This document shows positions 16,194 through 25,919 of a stretch of 64,000 nt of DNA, one piece after another. The stretch spans positions 1 to 64,000 of the forward strand of contig JAZKEQ010000001.1 in NCBI GenBank assembly GCA_040386935.1, in the 5' to 3' direction. The stretch is from JABMMZ01 sp040386935. GTDB taxonomy: Bacteria > Bacteroidota > Bacteroidia > NS11-12g > UBA955. The notes under the pieces are model-generated. The model had not been told where the DNA came from, ran no database searches, and saw nothing but the letters and a program-made list of their open reading frames with translations. Each line of letters opens with the position of its first letter. The first letter of the stretch is position 1. Position numbers and translations under genes: made by a program.

Positions 16194-18608
16194 ATGACTT
16201 TTCGTTTTTTCGCTTTAGTGGCAATAATGGCACTGAGTTTTCCCCATGTTGAAGCACAATACTTCTCAATAAAAGGGAAAGTCACCAATGCTGCAATGGA
16301 GCCAATTGCCTATGTCAATGTATCAGTTCAAGAGATCAATCATTTAGGCACATCCACCAACATAAAAGGCGAATATGACATCAAAATCAAAAATGGCTCT
16401 TATGTGCTGGTTTATTCGTTTGTAGGTTATAAATCACAAAAAATACCTGTAACAGTGAATGGCCATGATATTACACAAAATATTATTTTAGAGATTGAAG
16501 CCCGCGAAATACAGGGGGTAAGGGTTTCGGCTAAACGAAGCGACCGGTCTGAAGAAATCATCAAAAAAGTGATTGAAAACAAGCATAAATTTGGCACTCC
16601 CCAACCCTATACTGTAAAAGCCTACATCAAGGCAGTGCAACAAGAGAGTAAGTACCAAAAGAAAAAAGACACCACTTTGGTTTCAGCCAATCTTGATATG
16701 GCAGAGATTTTTATGACACTGCACTATTCATCAAGAGATAAGATAAAAGAAGAGCGCACCGGTGTGCAAATAAGAGGTGATAAAAACAGTTTATTCTTTC
16801 TTACCCACACTGATGGGGACTTCAACTGGTACAGAAACCTAATGGAAATACCGGCACTTTCTGCCACACCATTTTTATCACCTATCAGCAACAGCGGTTT
16901 ATTTGCATATAAATACAAAATGCTGGAAAGTTTTTATATCGACAGACAAAAGTATTACCGCATCAAAGTAAGTCCCGGAATTATGGGCAATGCGTTGGTA
17001 ACAGGAGAACTTGTGGTAATGGACAGCATCTGGTGCCTTGCGAGTGTAAAGTTAAGTTTCCCGAAATACCAAATGGTGGAATACGATGCATTTGAAGTAT
17101 CGCAACAATTTAAATATACGGATAGTTCATATTTCATAGAGAAGCAGGAGTTCAGATATTTTGCCAAATACGGCAAAACCAAAAACAGTGGCCGTACAGT
17201 TGTCTATTATTCTGATTACACTTTCAATCAACAATTTAAAAAGCGATTTTTTAATACTGAACTCAGCAGCACTTCGCAAGAGGCTTACGAACGCGATACC
17301 ACTTTCTGGACCACCATACGCAAAGAACCTTTTACATCTCAGGAAATAGCCTTTATCAGAAAAAGCGACAGCGCCAAAGCACTTACATTGCAGAAACACT
17401 GGCAGGATTCTGTAGACAAGGAATTTAACACCATTACATTTAAAAAATTATTTTTTACCGGACAATCGTTCTATAAGCGCTCTTCGGAACGGTACTGGAG
17501 TTTTAAACCTTTAATTTTTGCTTATACGCCCATCTATATTGCAGGCCCCCGTATTAACTATTGGGTGAGCTATGAACGCACTTTTAAAAACAAGAAATAC
17601 ATCAGTATAGACCCTTCCATTAACTACGGATTTTATAACAATGATTTAAAAGGTTCGTTAGGGGTAGAGAGGTTATACGATCCATTCAGAAGAGCATTGA
17701 TAAGAGGCTCAGTAGGCAGCGACTTTGGCATTATCAATCCTTTTGAGGCATGGCTCAATATTTTCAGGCGGTCTAATTTTTTTGTTCAAGATCAGGCTTC
17801 ACTTTATCATCGCATAGAGTTATTGAATGGCTTATACTTGGGCAATGGCGTTGAATATTCCAACAGGCGATCGATTGGAACTTATGATTTTGACTCCAGA
17901 GCAGATAGTCTTTATGGAGAGGAAAACAAACCGGTAGTCTTCGACCCCTATAAGGCTTTATACAGTACATTAACACTGACCTTTGTCCCATTCCAAAAAT
18001 ACATCAGAGAACCGTATCAAAAACTAGTACTCGGTTCAAATTGGCCTGAGCTCACTTTTAAATACCGCAAGGGATTAAACACACTTGGCAGCACCATCGA
18101 CTTTGATTATATTGAATTGCAAGCCGAACAGGAGTTTAAACTTGGTCTGTTGGGCATCAGCAAATACCGTGTTGTCAGCGGAGAATTTTTAACTCATCAG
18201 GACTTGCGCTTAGTGGATTATAAATTTCAAAGAAGAGCAGGCCCTATTTTCTTCTCTAATCCACTTTATTCCTTTCAGGGAATAGACAGCACCTATTCGA
18301 CCGTTAAACGCTTTTACGAAGCCCATTACTTACATCGTTTTAATGGCGCATTGATTAACAAGATACCCTTGCTCAAAAAATTGAACATTATTGAATGTGC
18401 AGGAGGCGGGTTACTTTATACCAAAGAAAGAAATCTCAAATATGTAGAACTATTTGTGGGAATTGAAAAAGTGATAAGGCTTTGGAAAGAGAGAATAAAG
18501 ATTGGTGTATTCTATGTAGCCGGCACAAGCAATCAATTTACCTATAAGCCACAATTAAAATTCACAATTGAAATCTACGACAAACGGCACAACCGTTTCA
18601 GTTATTAG
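16194..18608 (+). CDS. DUF5686 outer-membrane protein with carboxypeptidase-regulatory-like domain
   Basis: About 804 residues from ATG 16194. After the signal peptide (MTFRFFALVAIMALSF...) comes a carboxypeptidase-regulatory-like beta domain ('FSIKGKVTNAAMEPIAYVNV', 'GTSTNIKGEYDIKI', 'LVYSFVGYKSQ'), about residues 25-110, as seen at the N-terminus of SusC-like proteins. The remaining 690 residues match the DUF5686 family: 'SDRSEEIIKKVIENK', and a long beta-strand-rich C-terminus ending in 'LKFTIEIYDKRHNRFSY'. It is probably an outer-membrane barrel; function unknown. Its stop overlaps the convergent DUF6089-like gene by 4 bp. Confidence 0.88.
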   Translation: MTFRFFALVAIMALSFPHVEAQYFSIKGKVTNAAMEPIAYVNVSVQEINHLGTSTNIKGEYDIKIKNGSYVLVYSFVGYKSQKIPVTVNGHDITQNIILEIEAREIQGVRVSAKRSDRSEEIIKKVIENKHKFGTPQPYTVKAYIKAVQQESKYQKKKDTTLVSANLDMAEIFMTLHYSSRDKIKEERTGVQIRGDKNSLFFLTHTDGDFNWYRNLMEIPALSATPFLSPISNSGLFAYKYKMLESFYIDRQKYYRIKVSPGIMGNALVTGELVVMDSIWCLASVKLSFPKYQMVEYDAFEVSQQFKYTDSSYFIEKQEFRYFAKYGKTKNSGRTVVYYSDYTFNQQFKKRFFNTELSSTSQEAYERDTTFWTTIRKEPFTSQEIAFIRKSDSAKALTLQKHWQDSVDKEFNTITFKKLFFTGQSFYKRSSERYWSFKPLIFAYTPIYIAGPRINYWVSYERTFKNKKYISIDPSINYGFYNNDLKGSLGVERLYDPFRRALIRGSVGSDFGIINPFEAWLNIFRRSNFFVQDQASLYHRIELLNGLYLGNGVEYSNRRSIGTYDFDSRADSLYGEENKPVVFDPYKALYSTLTLTFVPFQKYIREPYQKLVLGSNWPELTFKYRKGLNTLGSTIDFDYIELQAEQEFKLGLLGISKYRVVSGEFLTHQDLRLVDYKFQRRAGPIFFSNPLYSFQGIDSTYSTVKRFYEAHYLHRFNGALINKIPLLKKLNIIECAGGGLLYTKERNLKYVELFVGIEKVIRLWKERIKIGVFYVAGTSNQFTYKPQLKFTIEIYDKRHNRFSY

Positions 18609-19495
18609 AATTCGAAACACTTGCGTTTACCGTTGATATTGCTTCTGCGAGGGCGACCCACTTTAAATGCAGAGCTACCATTGCCAATACCCAAAGTCAT
18701 ATTGTAAGTGATATTAATAAAGAAATAAGAATCATTATTCCAGTAGTGACCTCTAATTCCACCCGGAATACTAAGATTTGCAACATTGCCATCGCTTCTG
18801 TCAGCTAAATCTGCGGCAATCTGACCTTTAGCGGCTATTAACAAGTTAGGATCCACAAAATAGGTACTCACATCATCGATATAATCTGTTTTTGTTTTGC
18901 GCATGTTCAATTCAAACGCTAAATAACGGCCTCTACCTACAGCAAGTTTATACCCGAACCCTACAGGAAAACAAACTGACGATAGTTTATACGGAGATTT
19001 TCCGGGAATAGCATACTGCCCTTCTGTTCCGTAATCTCTCAATGTATAAACTTTCCCGTTGTATTTTGTTTTGGGATTGAATGTAAATACGCCCACACCA
19101 CCGAATGCGTAATACAAGCCTCTGCCATTTCTGCTTCTTGCAAAATTGACTTCAGCCAAAGCATCTGCTTCAAAAATATATGAATGAAAATTTAAGTTCC
19201 TGCTGCGTCTTTCTCTATTGACAGTATATTTATCATTGCCATACACTCTGGCATACCAAACATCTGCCCTTAGGGCAAAATATCGTCCAAAATTGATTCT
19301 TGTACCGGCAGTAATACCGTACCTGGTTGATAAAATATCCAAATCCGATGCATCATTTGTACCTAAAGTGGGCTTTCCTCCAAGGTCACCAAGAAAATTG
19401 CAGGTTCCTCCACCGAAGTATATATCGACCTTTTGCCCAACAAGAGCAAAGCACGATAAAAATACCGCAAATAAAACCTGTTTTTTATATTCCAT
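18605..19495 (-). CDS. DUF6089-like outer-membrane beta-barrel protein
   Basis: About 296 residues from ATG 19495 ('MEYKKQVLFAVFLSCFALVG'), which gives a good signal peptide; the frame runs 19 codons further upstream without one. Motifs: 'VDIYFGGGTCNFLGDLGG' right after the signal sequence, 'RYGITAGTRINFGRYFALRA', 'ANLSI', and a closing basic tail. 'GG...YLGDLG' near the N-terminus followed by barrel strands is characteristic of the DUF6089/PorG-like family, in which PorG is a T9SS outer-membrane component. This copy may be a general envelope protein; a direct T9SS role is only an inference. It converges on the DUF5686 gene. Confidence 0.75.
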   Translation of the reverse strand: MEYKKQVLFAVFLSCFALVGQKVDIYFGGGTCNFLGDLGGKPTLGTNDASDLDILSTRYGITAGTRINFGRYFALRADVWYARVYGNDKYTVNRERRSRNLNFHSYIFEADALAEVNFARSRNGRGLYYAFGGVGVFTFNPKTKYNGKVYTLRDYGTEGQYAIPGKSPYKLSSVCFPVGFGYKLAVGRGRYLAFELNMRKTKTDYIDDVSTYFVDPNLLIAAKGQIAADLADRSDGNVANLSIPGGIRGHYWNNDSYFFINITYNMTLGIGNGSSAFKVGRPRRSNINGKRKCFEF

Positions 19496-19869
19496 TTTGA
19501 GCTTCCGGTTTGAGAATAAAATTAGCAAAATTTGGCCTTTTTTGTTCTTCATTTTTTAACTAAAACTAACATTCGATTTAGGGGCTAACTTGTTGAGTAT
19601 AAAGACTTATAAGTACAAACACTCAGCATAATTAACACCTTATACACAAACATACACGGCAAATATTTATTTTAAAAGAAAGGCATTAAAAAATTTATAA
19701 ATGCCTAAAAATAAGCACTTTAAAATTTACTAAATACCTTATAATTAAAATAATAATATTCTCAAGGCAAAAATAGATGCTAATAAGCTTAGTAAATTTA
19801 TCTCAAGGAAAAGGTTATACAGATACTGTCGAAATTTCTAGACAAACCGCCATTATTAGGGGCTTAAAT
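19496..19869. other. AT-rich intergenic stretch, one weak hairpin
   Basis: 374 bases without a convincing gene on either strand. It lies downstream of the AlbA_2 gene (minus) and upstream of the DUF6089-like gene (minus). The only structure seen is an inverted repeat AGGCATT/AATGCCT at about 19681-19706, which could be a weak terminator of the 22710-19870 operon. The rest is homopolymer-rich AT sequence. Confidence 0.5.
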
Positions 19870-20508
19870 TCAACCTTGCTGTAACGAATATAATTCGAAT
19901 TTTTGAGCAAAATCTACGCTGATAACTTCAAAATAAATTAGTTTTGCCAAACTGTGAACGATGCGATGCCTTTGCACCTGTAAGGCATGTACGATATCTG
20001 TTAGCCCTGTACCCGGGTGTGCGGTAAGATATTCTACAATGCGTGTTTCAAGAAAACTATAGGCCAAAGTATTTGCCCGGTTCACATTCCGTTTCCTGAT
20101 TACCTGAAACATCACTGCACTGGCTAATAAACTTTTATCTTTCACTCTGTGATAAACCCACCATTTGCCATCAATGTCTTTTGCGTAATAGGGTTTATCT
20201 TTTCCTTCTTCAACTATTGCCTCAATGATCGTTTTCCCTTCTACCTCATGCTCTGTAAATCTTACATTGATGGGTGGTTTACAATACATATGGCCTGCTA
20301 GTTCAAGCATGTACTTTTCGTCTTCACTTCTAATCCCCGAAAGACTGCCATTATCCCTGACACCAATGAGCAAAGTTCCACCCTTATTATTGGCAAAGGC
20401 GACTAAAGTTTTGGCGATTTTTGATGCGTCACTGATTGTTTGTTTAAAATCAAGAGCGACACCCTCCCCTTGCAGAATCATTTTTTTTATTTTATGGAAG
20501 GGCATCAT
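19870..20508 (-). CDS. AlbA_2 (Schlafen-type) ATP/nucleic-acid-binding domain protein with C-terminal winged helix
   Basis: About 212 residues from ATG 20508 (a GTG at 20520 would add four). The N-terminal 120 residues are an AlbA_2 domain (PF04326): 'GEGVALDFKQTISDASKIAK', 'LVAFANNKGGTLLIGV' and 'DNGSLSGI' are its hallmark blocks, commonly found in putative regulators and Schlafen-like proteins. The C-terminal 70 residues ('LTDIVHALQVQRHRIVHSLA') look like a winged-helix DNA-binding unit. It is the third gene of a tight operon, starting 6-18 bp after the M16 peptidase gene. The molecular function of stand-alone AlbA_2 proteins is poorly known. Confidence 0.82.
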   Translation of the reverse strand: MMPFHKIKKMILQGEGVALDFKQTISDASKIAKTLVAFANNKGGTLLIGVRDNGSLSGIRSEDEKYMLELAGHMYCKPPINVRFTEHEVEGKTIIEAIVEEGKDKPYYAKDIDGKWWVYHRVKDKSLLASAVMFQVIRKRNVNRANTLAYSFLETRIVEYLTAHPGTGLTDIVHALQVQRHRIVHSLAKLIYFEVISVDFAQKFELYSLQQG

Positions 20509-20526
20509 ATTAGTTTTCACAACGCA

Positions 20527-21762
20527 CTAAGAAATGTACGCAAGATAACTCATTTTGTCAAAGTTGAAAACAGAATTGGCGATTGTTAATATCTCTTCTG
20601 CTTTGATGGCATCGAGCTTATCAATTACCTCTTGTAAAGTTTCCAGATGCTGTCCTTGTGCAATGCTCTTGCCCATTAGCAACATGAGGTTCAAACGACT
20701 TTCTTCAGCAAGTATAATCTGTCCTTTTAACTGGGTTTTTGCCTGATGCAATTGAAGGGTTGATAACTTTTTATCTTTCAGTTTTTGCAATTCTTTGTAC
20801 ACCAGAGCAACCGATTTTTCCAAATATTTTTTATCTGTAGACAGGTAACAATGGAACAATCCCGTATCGCTAAAAGGGGTATAGCCACTTTCAACATTAT
20901 AGGTATAACCGTGTTTTTCGCGAATGGCTAAAGTCAATCGTGAATTCATACCCGGACCGCCTAATAAATTATTCAGCAACATCATTGGAAAACGCTCCTT
21001 GCTGCTGTGCTTGTAGCAAATATTTCCCAAAATGGCATGACACTGTACATGCTCAGTTTCTTTTGTCTGATGCTTGGGAACATACTTTTTAAAAACTGTT
21101 CTTTCCAATACATTGTACTTTCTAAGATTGATTCCTTCGCTGTATTTTTCGGCCCAAGTAATGATTTTGGAAAACGGCAAATTACTGCTAATACTAAGCA
21201 CCACATTTTTAGGATGGTAATAATCCTTGTGAAATTTTTTCAGATGGGTTGATGTTATCTTATTCAGACTTTCAACATTACCTAAAATATTAGGCGCTAA
21301 AGAATGGCCTTTGAACAACATCTCCTGAAACTCATCATAAATATTCTCTTCAGGTGTATCCAGGTACATATTGATTTCTTCTGTGATGACCTTTTTTTCT
21401 TTTTCAAGTTCTTTCACAGGAAAGGTTGAGAAAAATGTCAAGTCCGTCAATAGATCCAGGGCACGTTCAGTATACTCACTCACAACTGAAGCGTATAAAA
21501 CCGTCAACTCTTTTGATGTGAACGCGTTCATTTCTCCACCTACTACTTCCAGCCTGTTAATGATATTTAATGCATTCCTTTTTTTGGTCCCTTTAAACAA
21601 CATGTGCTCAAAGCAATGGGCTGTCCCCGGCAAATGGCCATCATCGCGGGCACCTGCATAAATTGTATAACCTAAATGTGTAACGGCAGTATTGAATGCT
21701 TGCTTATAAGCTATTCTCAATCCGTTGGGCAATGTATGTATTTGAAAATCTGACAAAGTCAA
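20527..21762 (-). CDS. M16 (insulinase/PqqL-MPP type) zinc peptidase
   Basis: 411 residues. The inverted zinc motif HxxEH is H49-C-F-E52-H53 ('AHCFEHMLFKGT'), with the downstream glutamates near 128-129 ('VITEEINMYLD') supplying the third ligand; these are the catalytic features of family M16. Length (about 410) fits the M16B processing-peptidase type with one active and one inactive half. There is no signal peptide, so it is probably cytoplasmic or locally exported. No ATG exists before the core, and an in-frame stop lies just upstream, so the start is TTG at 21762 (or TTG two codons later). It lies 6 bp after the nitronate monooxygenase gene. Confidence 0.92.
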   Translation of the reverse strand: MTLSDFQIHTLPNGLRIAYKQAFNTAVTHLGYTIYAGARDDGHLPGTAHCFEHMLFKGTKKRNALNIINRLEVVGGEMNAFTSKELTVLYASVVSEYTERALDLLTDLTFFSTFPVKELEKEKKVITEEINMYLDTPEENIYDEFQEMLFKGHSLAPNILGNVESLNKITSTHLKKFHKDYYHPKNVVLSISSNLPFSKIITWAEKYSEGINLRKYNVLERTVFKKYVPKHQTKETEHVQCHAILGNICYKHSSKERFPMMLLNNLLGGPGMNSRLTLAIREKHGYTYNVESGYTPFSDTGLFHCYLSTDKKYLEKSVALVYKELQKLKDKKLSTLQLHQAKTQLKGQIILAEESRLNLMLLMGKSIAQGQHLETLQEVIDKLDAIKAEEILTIANSVFNFDKMSYLAYIS

Positions 21763-21768
21763 TAAATA

Positions 21769-22710
21769 TTATAATAGTTGAAATCCTTTTAGCGCTGAAT
21801 TGTAATCGCTGATCAATTGAGACATGATAGCCGCAACAGGCTTAACTGAGTGTATGGTAGATGCTATTTGCCCAATCTCTAATTCACCTTCAGCCAGATT
21901 GCCTTCGAACATCCCTTTTTTTGCACGACCTCTGCCCAGCAATTGCTCTAAAGTAGCCTTGTCTGCACAGGCAGCTTCTGCTGCTTTTACCTGATGGTAA
22001 AACTCGTTTTTTACAAGTCGCACAGGGGTCAGTTGTTTGAGAGATAATTCTGTATCGCCATCAGTAAGACTGGTGATTTTTTCTTTAAATGCCTCATGCG
22101 CACTACTTTCTTCACTTGCAGCAAACAGACTACCTATTTGAACACCATCTGCTCCTAAAGCAAATGCGGCTGCCATTGCTCCCCCACTAGCGATACCTCC
22201 TGCGGCTATCAATGGCAAACTGCAGTTTTCTTTAATGGTTGGAATAAGACACATGGTAGTGGTTTCTTCTCTCCCATTATGACCACCGGCTTCAAATCCC
22301 TCGGCAACGATTGCATCAACACCATTTTGCTCGCATTTTTTTGCAAACTTCGTATTGGCCACCACATGCACCACTGTAATCCCTTTATCTTTTAGATACT
22401 GGGTCCAGGTAGCAGGATTGCCCGCACTGGTAAATACGACTTTAACACCCTCTTCTACAATAATCGCCATGTGCTTGTCGATATCGGGGTATAACAAAGG
22501 CACATTTACACCAAAGGGTTTATCGGTTGCTGCTTTGCATTTTTTTATATGGGTTCTCAGCACATCAGGATACATACTGCCGCTGCCGATAAGCCCTAAG
22601 CCTCCAGCATTACTGACTGCTGAAGCCAGTCTCCAGCCGCTGCACCATATCATCCCTGCCTGTATCACCGGATACTGAATATGAAATAAATCGGTAATTT
22701 TATTTTGCAT
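21769..22710 (-). CDS. Nitronate monooxygenase / FabK-like flavin oxidoreductase
   Basis: 313 residues with the FMN-dependent TIM-barrel signature shared by 2-nitropropane dioxygenases and the enoyl-ACP reductase FabK: 'IQYPVIQAGMIWCSG' at the N-terminus, 'SNAGGLGLIGSGSM', 'VDAIVAEGFEAGGHNGREET', 'PLIAAGGIASGGAMAAAFAL', 'GADGVQIGSLFAASEES'. The 'EAGGHNGR' block contains the conserved His. FabK and nitronate monooxygenase cannot be separated from sequence alone; the window has no fatty-acid genes next to it. It is the first gene of a three-gene operon (oxidoreductase, M16, AlbA_2). Confidence 0.88.
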   Translation of the reverse strand: MQNKITDLFHIQYPVIQAGMIWCSGWRLASAVSNAGGLGLIGSGSMYPDVLRTHIKKCKAATDKPFGVNVPLLYPDIDKHMAIIVEEGVKVVFTSAGNPATWTQYLKDKGITVVHVVANTKFAKKCEQNGVDAIVAEGFEAGGHNGREETTTMCLIPTIKENCSLPLIAAGGIASGGAMAAAFALGADGVQIGSLFAASEESSAHEAFKEKITSLTDGDTELSLKQLTPVRLVKNEFYHQVKAAEAACADKATLEQLLGRGRAKKGMFEGNLAEGELEIGQIASTIHSVKPVAAIMSQLISDYNSALKGFQLL

Positions 22711-22874
22711 GAAACCGCAAAATTAAGCAATAAAATACGGCCATGCTTATTAATTTTAACGATATGGCGTATTGAATTCAAAAATGCGACTGATGTAAAT
22801 ACTTTACTTGATTCGTGCATTAAATTTTTAATTTTTTTAAAAAAAGCGTTTTTTTGCAGAAACAATTTTCAAAA

Positions 22875-23438
22875 ATGAGTGCTACCCTAAATGACGTATT
22901 GAATGATTTCAGCCACAATCTCGACAAATGTATCGCCCATACAATTCACGAGTTCAACAATATAAGAGCCGGCAAAGCCAGTCCTAACATGTTGGAAAGT
23001 GTAATGGTAGAATATTACGGGGCGCCAGTTCCACTTTCTCAGGTTGCCAATGTATCCTCACCTGATACCCGTACCATTGTTGTTCAACCTTGGGAGAAAA
23101 ACATTATCAATGACATTGAACGCGCCATTATTAACAGCAATTTGGGTTTTGCTCCTGGCAATGACGGCATGGTGATACGCATTACCATACCACCGCTTAC
23201 TCAGGAAAGAAGAACTCAATTGGCTAAAATGGCTAAACAGGAAAGTGAAAACAGCAAAATTGTTGCGCGCAACTACAGAAAAGACACGAACGAGAAAATT
23301 AAAAAACTTCAGAAGGATGGATTGAGCGAAGATGAGGCAAAAGATGCTGAAGCTAAAGTTCAAAAGCAATTGGATAATACCATTACTAAAATAGATTCAT
23401 TGACTGCTGATAAAGAAAAAGAAATAATGACTGTGTAA
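22875..23438 (+). CDS. frr: Ribosome recycling factor
   Basis: 187 residues from ATG 22875 ('MSATLNDVLNDFSHNLDKC'), matching the usual length of about 185. RRF releases post-termination ribosomes from mRNA together with EF-G. Family blocks are 'NNIRAGKASPNMLESVMVEY', 'YGAPVPLSQVANV', 'VVQPWEK', 'PPLTQERRTQLAKMAKQ' and 'NYRKDTNEKIKKLQKDGLSE'. It is monocistronic here; in many bacteria it follows pyrH, which is not in this window. Confidence 0.97.
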   Translation: MSATLNDVLNDFSHNLDKCIAHTIHEFNNIRAGKASPNMLESVMVEYYGAPVPLSQVANVSSPDTRTIVVQPWEKNIINDIERAIINSNLGFAPGNDGMVIRITIPPLTQERRTQLAKMAKQESENSKIVARNYRKDTNEKIKKLQKDGLSEDEAKDAEAKVQKQLDNTITKIDSLTADKEKEIMTV

Positions 23439-23548
23439 GTTGTTATATCTGCGTTGTTAAAATCCTCATATTATGATTTTTTCCCAAGGGGAATGATTCT
23501 TTACTAGTGCAAATTGTACTTTCTTACATTTATTTCTCATATTCGAAA

Positions 23549-23580
23549 ACAAATATATCTCTTGTTAGATTTATATTTGT
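23549..23580. repeat. AT-only inverted repeat between convergent frr and propeller genes
   Basis: ACAAATATA at 23549-23557 faces its exact complement TATATTTGT at 23572-23580 across 14 bases. Each arm contains a TATATTTG -7-like sequence, reading towards the neighbouring 3' ends. It could be a weak bidirectional terminator or cryptic antisense promoters; nothing decides between these. The rest of 23439-23658 shows nothing. Confidence 0.35.
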
Positions 23581-23658
23581 TCCTATTTAATTGAAAAATA
23601 AGATTCTATGGAACACATCTCAGAAAAGCAGAGTGGATAAATTGCATGGATTATTAGC

Positions 23659-25389
23659 TTACAATTTAATAATTTTTTGTTTTGCTATAAGATTTCCATC
23701 ACTCATTACTTTCACAATATATAACCCAAATGCAAAACTTCCTAGATCTATTTCATTTATCTCATTTAAAGTTTCGATTAAATATACCAATTCTCCAACA
23801 CTATTAAATACTTCAATCCTAACAAGAATTTCTGGTTTAGGAAAAACGACTTGTAACAATCCTTCAGTTGGATTAGGATAAAATTTGAAGTAATTGATTT
23901 TGGGAATAATTGGGTTGTGCTTTACCGAAGTATCAATTTTATGAATAAAAACATCTGTTGGTCCATTTGATGTTAAAAAATAGGTTCCTTCCCCCGGGTC
24001 AAAATCTGCTGTACCGCTAAAGGAACCAGTTGTGAAGGTATTTCCGACAGCATCAACTGCTATTGAATAACTATTATCAGAATACATTCCTCCTATTTTC
24101 TTTGCCCAAACAAATTCGCCTAATCCATTTAATTTTGAAATAAAAATATCATCATTTCCTATTTGAGAATATACAGTTAAATTATAAACTCCCAGCCCTG
24201 GATCAAAGTCAAAAGTTTCATTAAAGTACCCTGTTGTAAATATATTTCCAAAATCATCAATAGCTATACTCAATCCCTGGCCGGCTGATGTCCCTTCAAA
24301 ATTTTTAGCCCAAACATAATTCCCATAAACATCCAATTTTAAAATAAAAATATTCCCAAAAAGGGTAGTTGAACTAGCCGACAAATACTTAATTGCGCTT
24401 CCTGGATTAAAATCAGCCTTATGGGTAAATCCGCCAGTAATATATATACTTCCCATTGTATCAACAGTTATTCCATTTCCATTATCCCATGAATCTCCCC
24501 CAATACTTTTAGCCCAAACAAAATTTCCAAATTCATGAATTTTTAACACAAAAATATCCCCTGCTCCATTTGATTTTAAAGTAAAAGTTCCTATTAAATC
24601 TGAGTCAAAATCTACCAATTCTTGAAATGACCCTGTTGCTATAATATCATTATTTACATCAACTACAATAGAAGAAATATAATCATCTAATTGCCCCCCT
24701 AAGTTTTTAACCCATAAACATTGGCCATTAGCAGACAATTTTAATATAAAGACATCATCTCCTCCATTTGAATTTAAAACACATTGTCCTGTATCAGTAT
24801 TAAATTCTAGACTCCCATTAAATCTCCCTACTGTTAATATGTTCCCTTTAGAATCTATTGTAATTGCTGAGCTCTCTTTCTGGAGCAATCCGCCTAATTG
24901 CTTTACCCAAATAAAGCCTCCTAAATCATTTAATTTCAAAATAAAAATGTCGCCTTGAAATCTTTGAGAACTAGCATTCAAATTAGCTACTCCCTGCCCT
25001 GAATTAAAATCCACTAATCCTTCAAAATATCCAGTAATACAGATATTACCATCATTATCAATTGCAAGCGCATTTGTATTATCAAAATATTCACCCCCTA
25101 TTTTTTTGGCCCAGACAAAATCCCCTGAAGCATTTAATTTTAACACAAAAGCATCGCCACTGCCTTCAGCTGTCAAATTATATTCACCTAATCCTGGATC
25201 AAAATCATTGGTCCCTGAAAAAAAACCTGTAGTATATATATTTCCAATATCATCTAAAGCTATAGCATTACCCCAACCGGATGAATTTCTAGAACCCTCT
25301 AGCTGTTTTACCCACTGAAATTGTGACTTCTGAGCAGATACAAAATTGCAAATACAAAACAAAAAGAATACTACCTTTAATTTTTTCAT
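23659..25389 (-). CDS. Secreted SBBP-type beta-propeller protein with T9SS sorting domain
   Basis: About 576 residues from ATG 25389 ('MKKLKVVFFLFCICNFVSAQ', a signal peptide). The core is seven imperfect repeats of about 65 residues, each with 'A-x-D-x-x-GNIYxTGxFxGxxDFDPG' and 'FILKLNxxGxFVWAKKIGG'. This is the SBBP (seven-bladed beta-propeller) pattern, and seven copies would close one propeller. The last 80 residues form a type A sorting domain ('FKFYPNPTEGLLQVVF', 'VEVFNSVGELVY', 'GLYIVKVMSDGNLIAKQKI'). It is a T9SS-exported surface or released protein with no visible catalytic residues. It converges on frr. Confidence 0.9.
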   Translation of the reverse strand: MKKLKVVFFLFCICNFVSAQKSQFQWVKQLEGSRNSSGWGNAIALDDIGNIYTTGFFSGTNDFDPGLGEYNLTAEGSGDAFVLKLNASGDFVWAKKIGGEYFDNTNALAIDNDGNICITGYFEGLVDFNSGQGVANLNASSQRFQGDIFILKLNDLGGFIWVKQLGGLLQKESSAITIDSKGNILTVGRFNGSLEFNTDTGQCVLNSNGGDDVFILKLSANGQCLWVKNLGGQLDDYISSIVVDVNNDIIATGSFQELVDFDSDLIGTFTLKSNGAGDIFVLKIHEFGNFVWAKSIGGDSWDNGNGITVDTMGSIYITGGFTHKADFNPGSAIKYLSASSTTLFGNIFILKLDVYGNYVWAKNFEGTSAGQGLSIAIDDFGNIFTTGYFNETFDFDPGLGVYNLTVYSQIGNDDIFISKLNGLGEFVWAKKIGGMYSDNSYSIAVDAVGNTFTTGSFSGTADFDPGEGTYFLTSNGPTDVFIHKIDTSVKHNPIIPKINYFKFYPNPTEGLLQVVFPKPEILVRIEVFNSVGELVYLIETLNEINEIDLGSFAFGLYIVKVMSDGNLIAKQKIIKL

Positions 25390-25651
25390 TGTGTAATAAT
25401 TTCGTAAGCTACAGCCAAATGTAAGGTTAATATATAACGTTAACAAAAAATGAAACAATTTCAATTTATATGCTCAGCTTAATAATGACCCTATTTTCTA
25501 AAACACAGTCGCACAAAAAAATAAATACTAGAGACCCTATCGATAATAATTGTGTTGTTCCGCTTTGGGGTGGCACCTTAAAGTGTAAAAAATCGCCACT
25601 TAGACACAATAAAGCTCGAAAATGAAATTCCGAACATTTTCTACTTCAGGG

Positions 25652-25723
25652 TGGCTCTATCAGGAATCGAACCTGAATTTAGGGCTTCGGAAACCCTCGT
25701 TCTATCCATTAAACTATAGAGCC
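25652..25723 (-). tRNA. tRNA-Arg (anticodon CCG)
   Basis: The minus-strand cloverleaf has 5' acceptor GGCTCTA pairing with TAGAGCC, a D-arm with 'AATGGATA', anticodon stem AGGGT/GCCCT around loop TTCCGAA (anticodon CCG, reads CGG), and a T-arm TCAGG-TTCGATT-CCTGA. The discriminator base is A. The 3' CCA is not encoded. A TATATTTG box lies 12 bases upstream of the 5' end. Confidence 0.95.
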
Positions 25724-25734
25724 TTAACGGGCTG

Positions 25735-25742
25735 CAAATATA
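25735..25742 (-). promoter_or_regulatory. -7 promoter box (TATATTTG) of tRNA-Arg
   Basis: The minus strand reads TATATTTG, an exact TAnnTTTG match, ending 11 bases before the tRNA 5' end. No good TTTG/TTG is seen at 19-20 bases upstream (only CTG). Confidence 0.6.
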
Positions 25743-25919
25743 ATTTCATATTTTGACATATCAGGGATAAAATGCTGGCAAACGAAGATATACCCACAAT
25801 CACAAGATTATCTGTCCCAAAAAACATTGAAATCATAAGTGTTTCAACCTTTTATTACAATCATCCCTCCTCCCATTTGTCAAATTTTCGTCATTTAACA
25901 AAATCAGCGGCAACATTTT

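Noticed and set aside
25652..25723. tRNA-Arg as an integration site of a mobile element
   Set aside because: No integrase, no repeated tRNA 3' end and no phage or ICE genes nearby.
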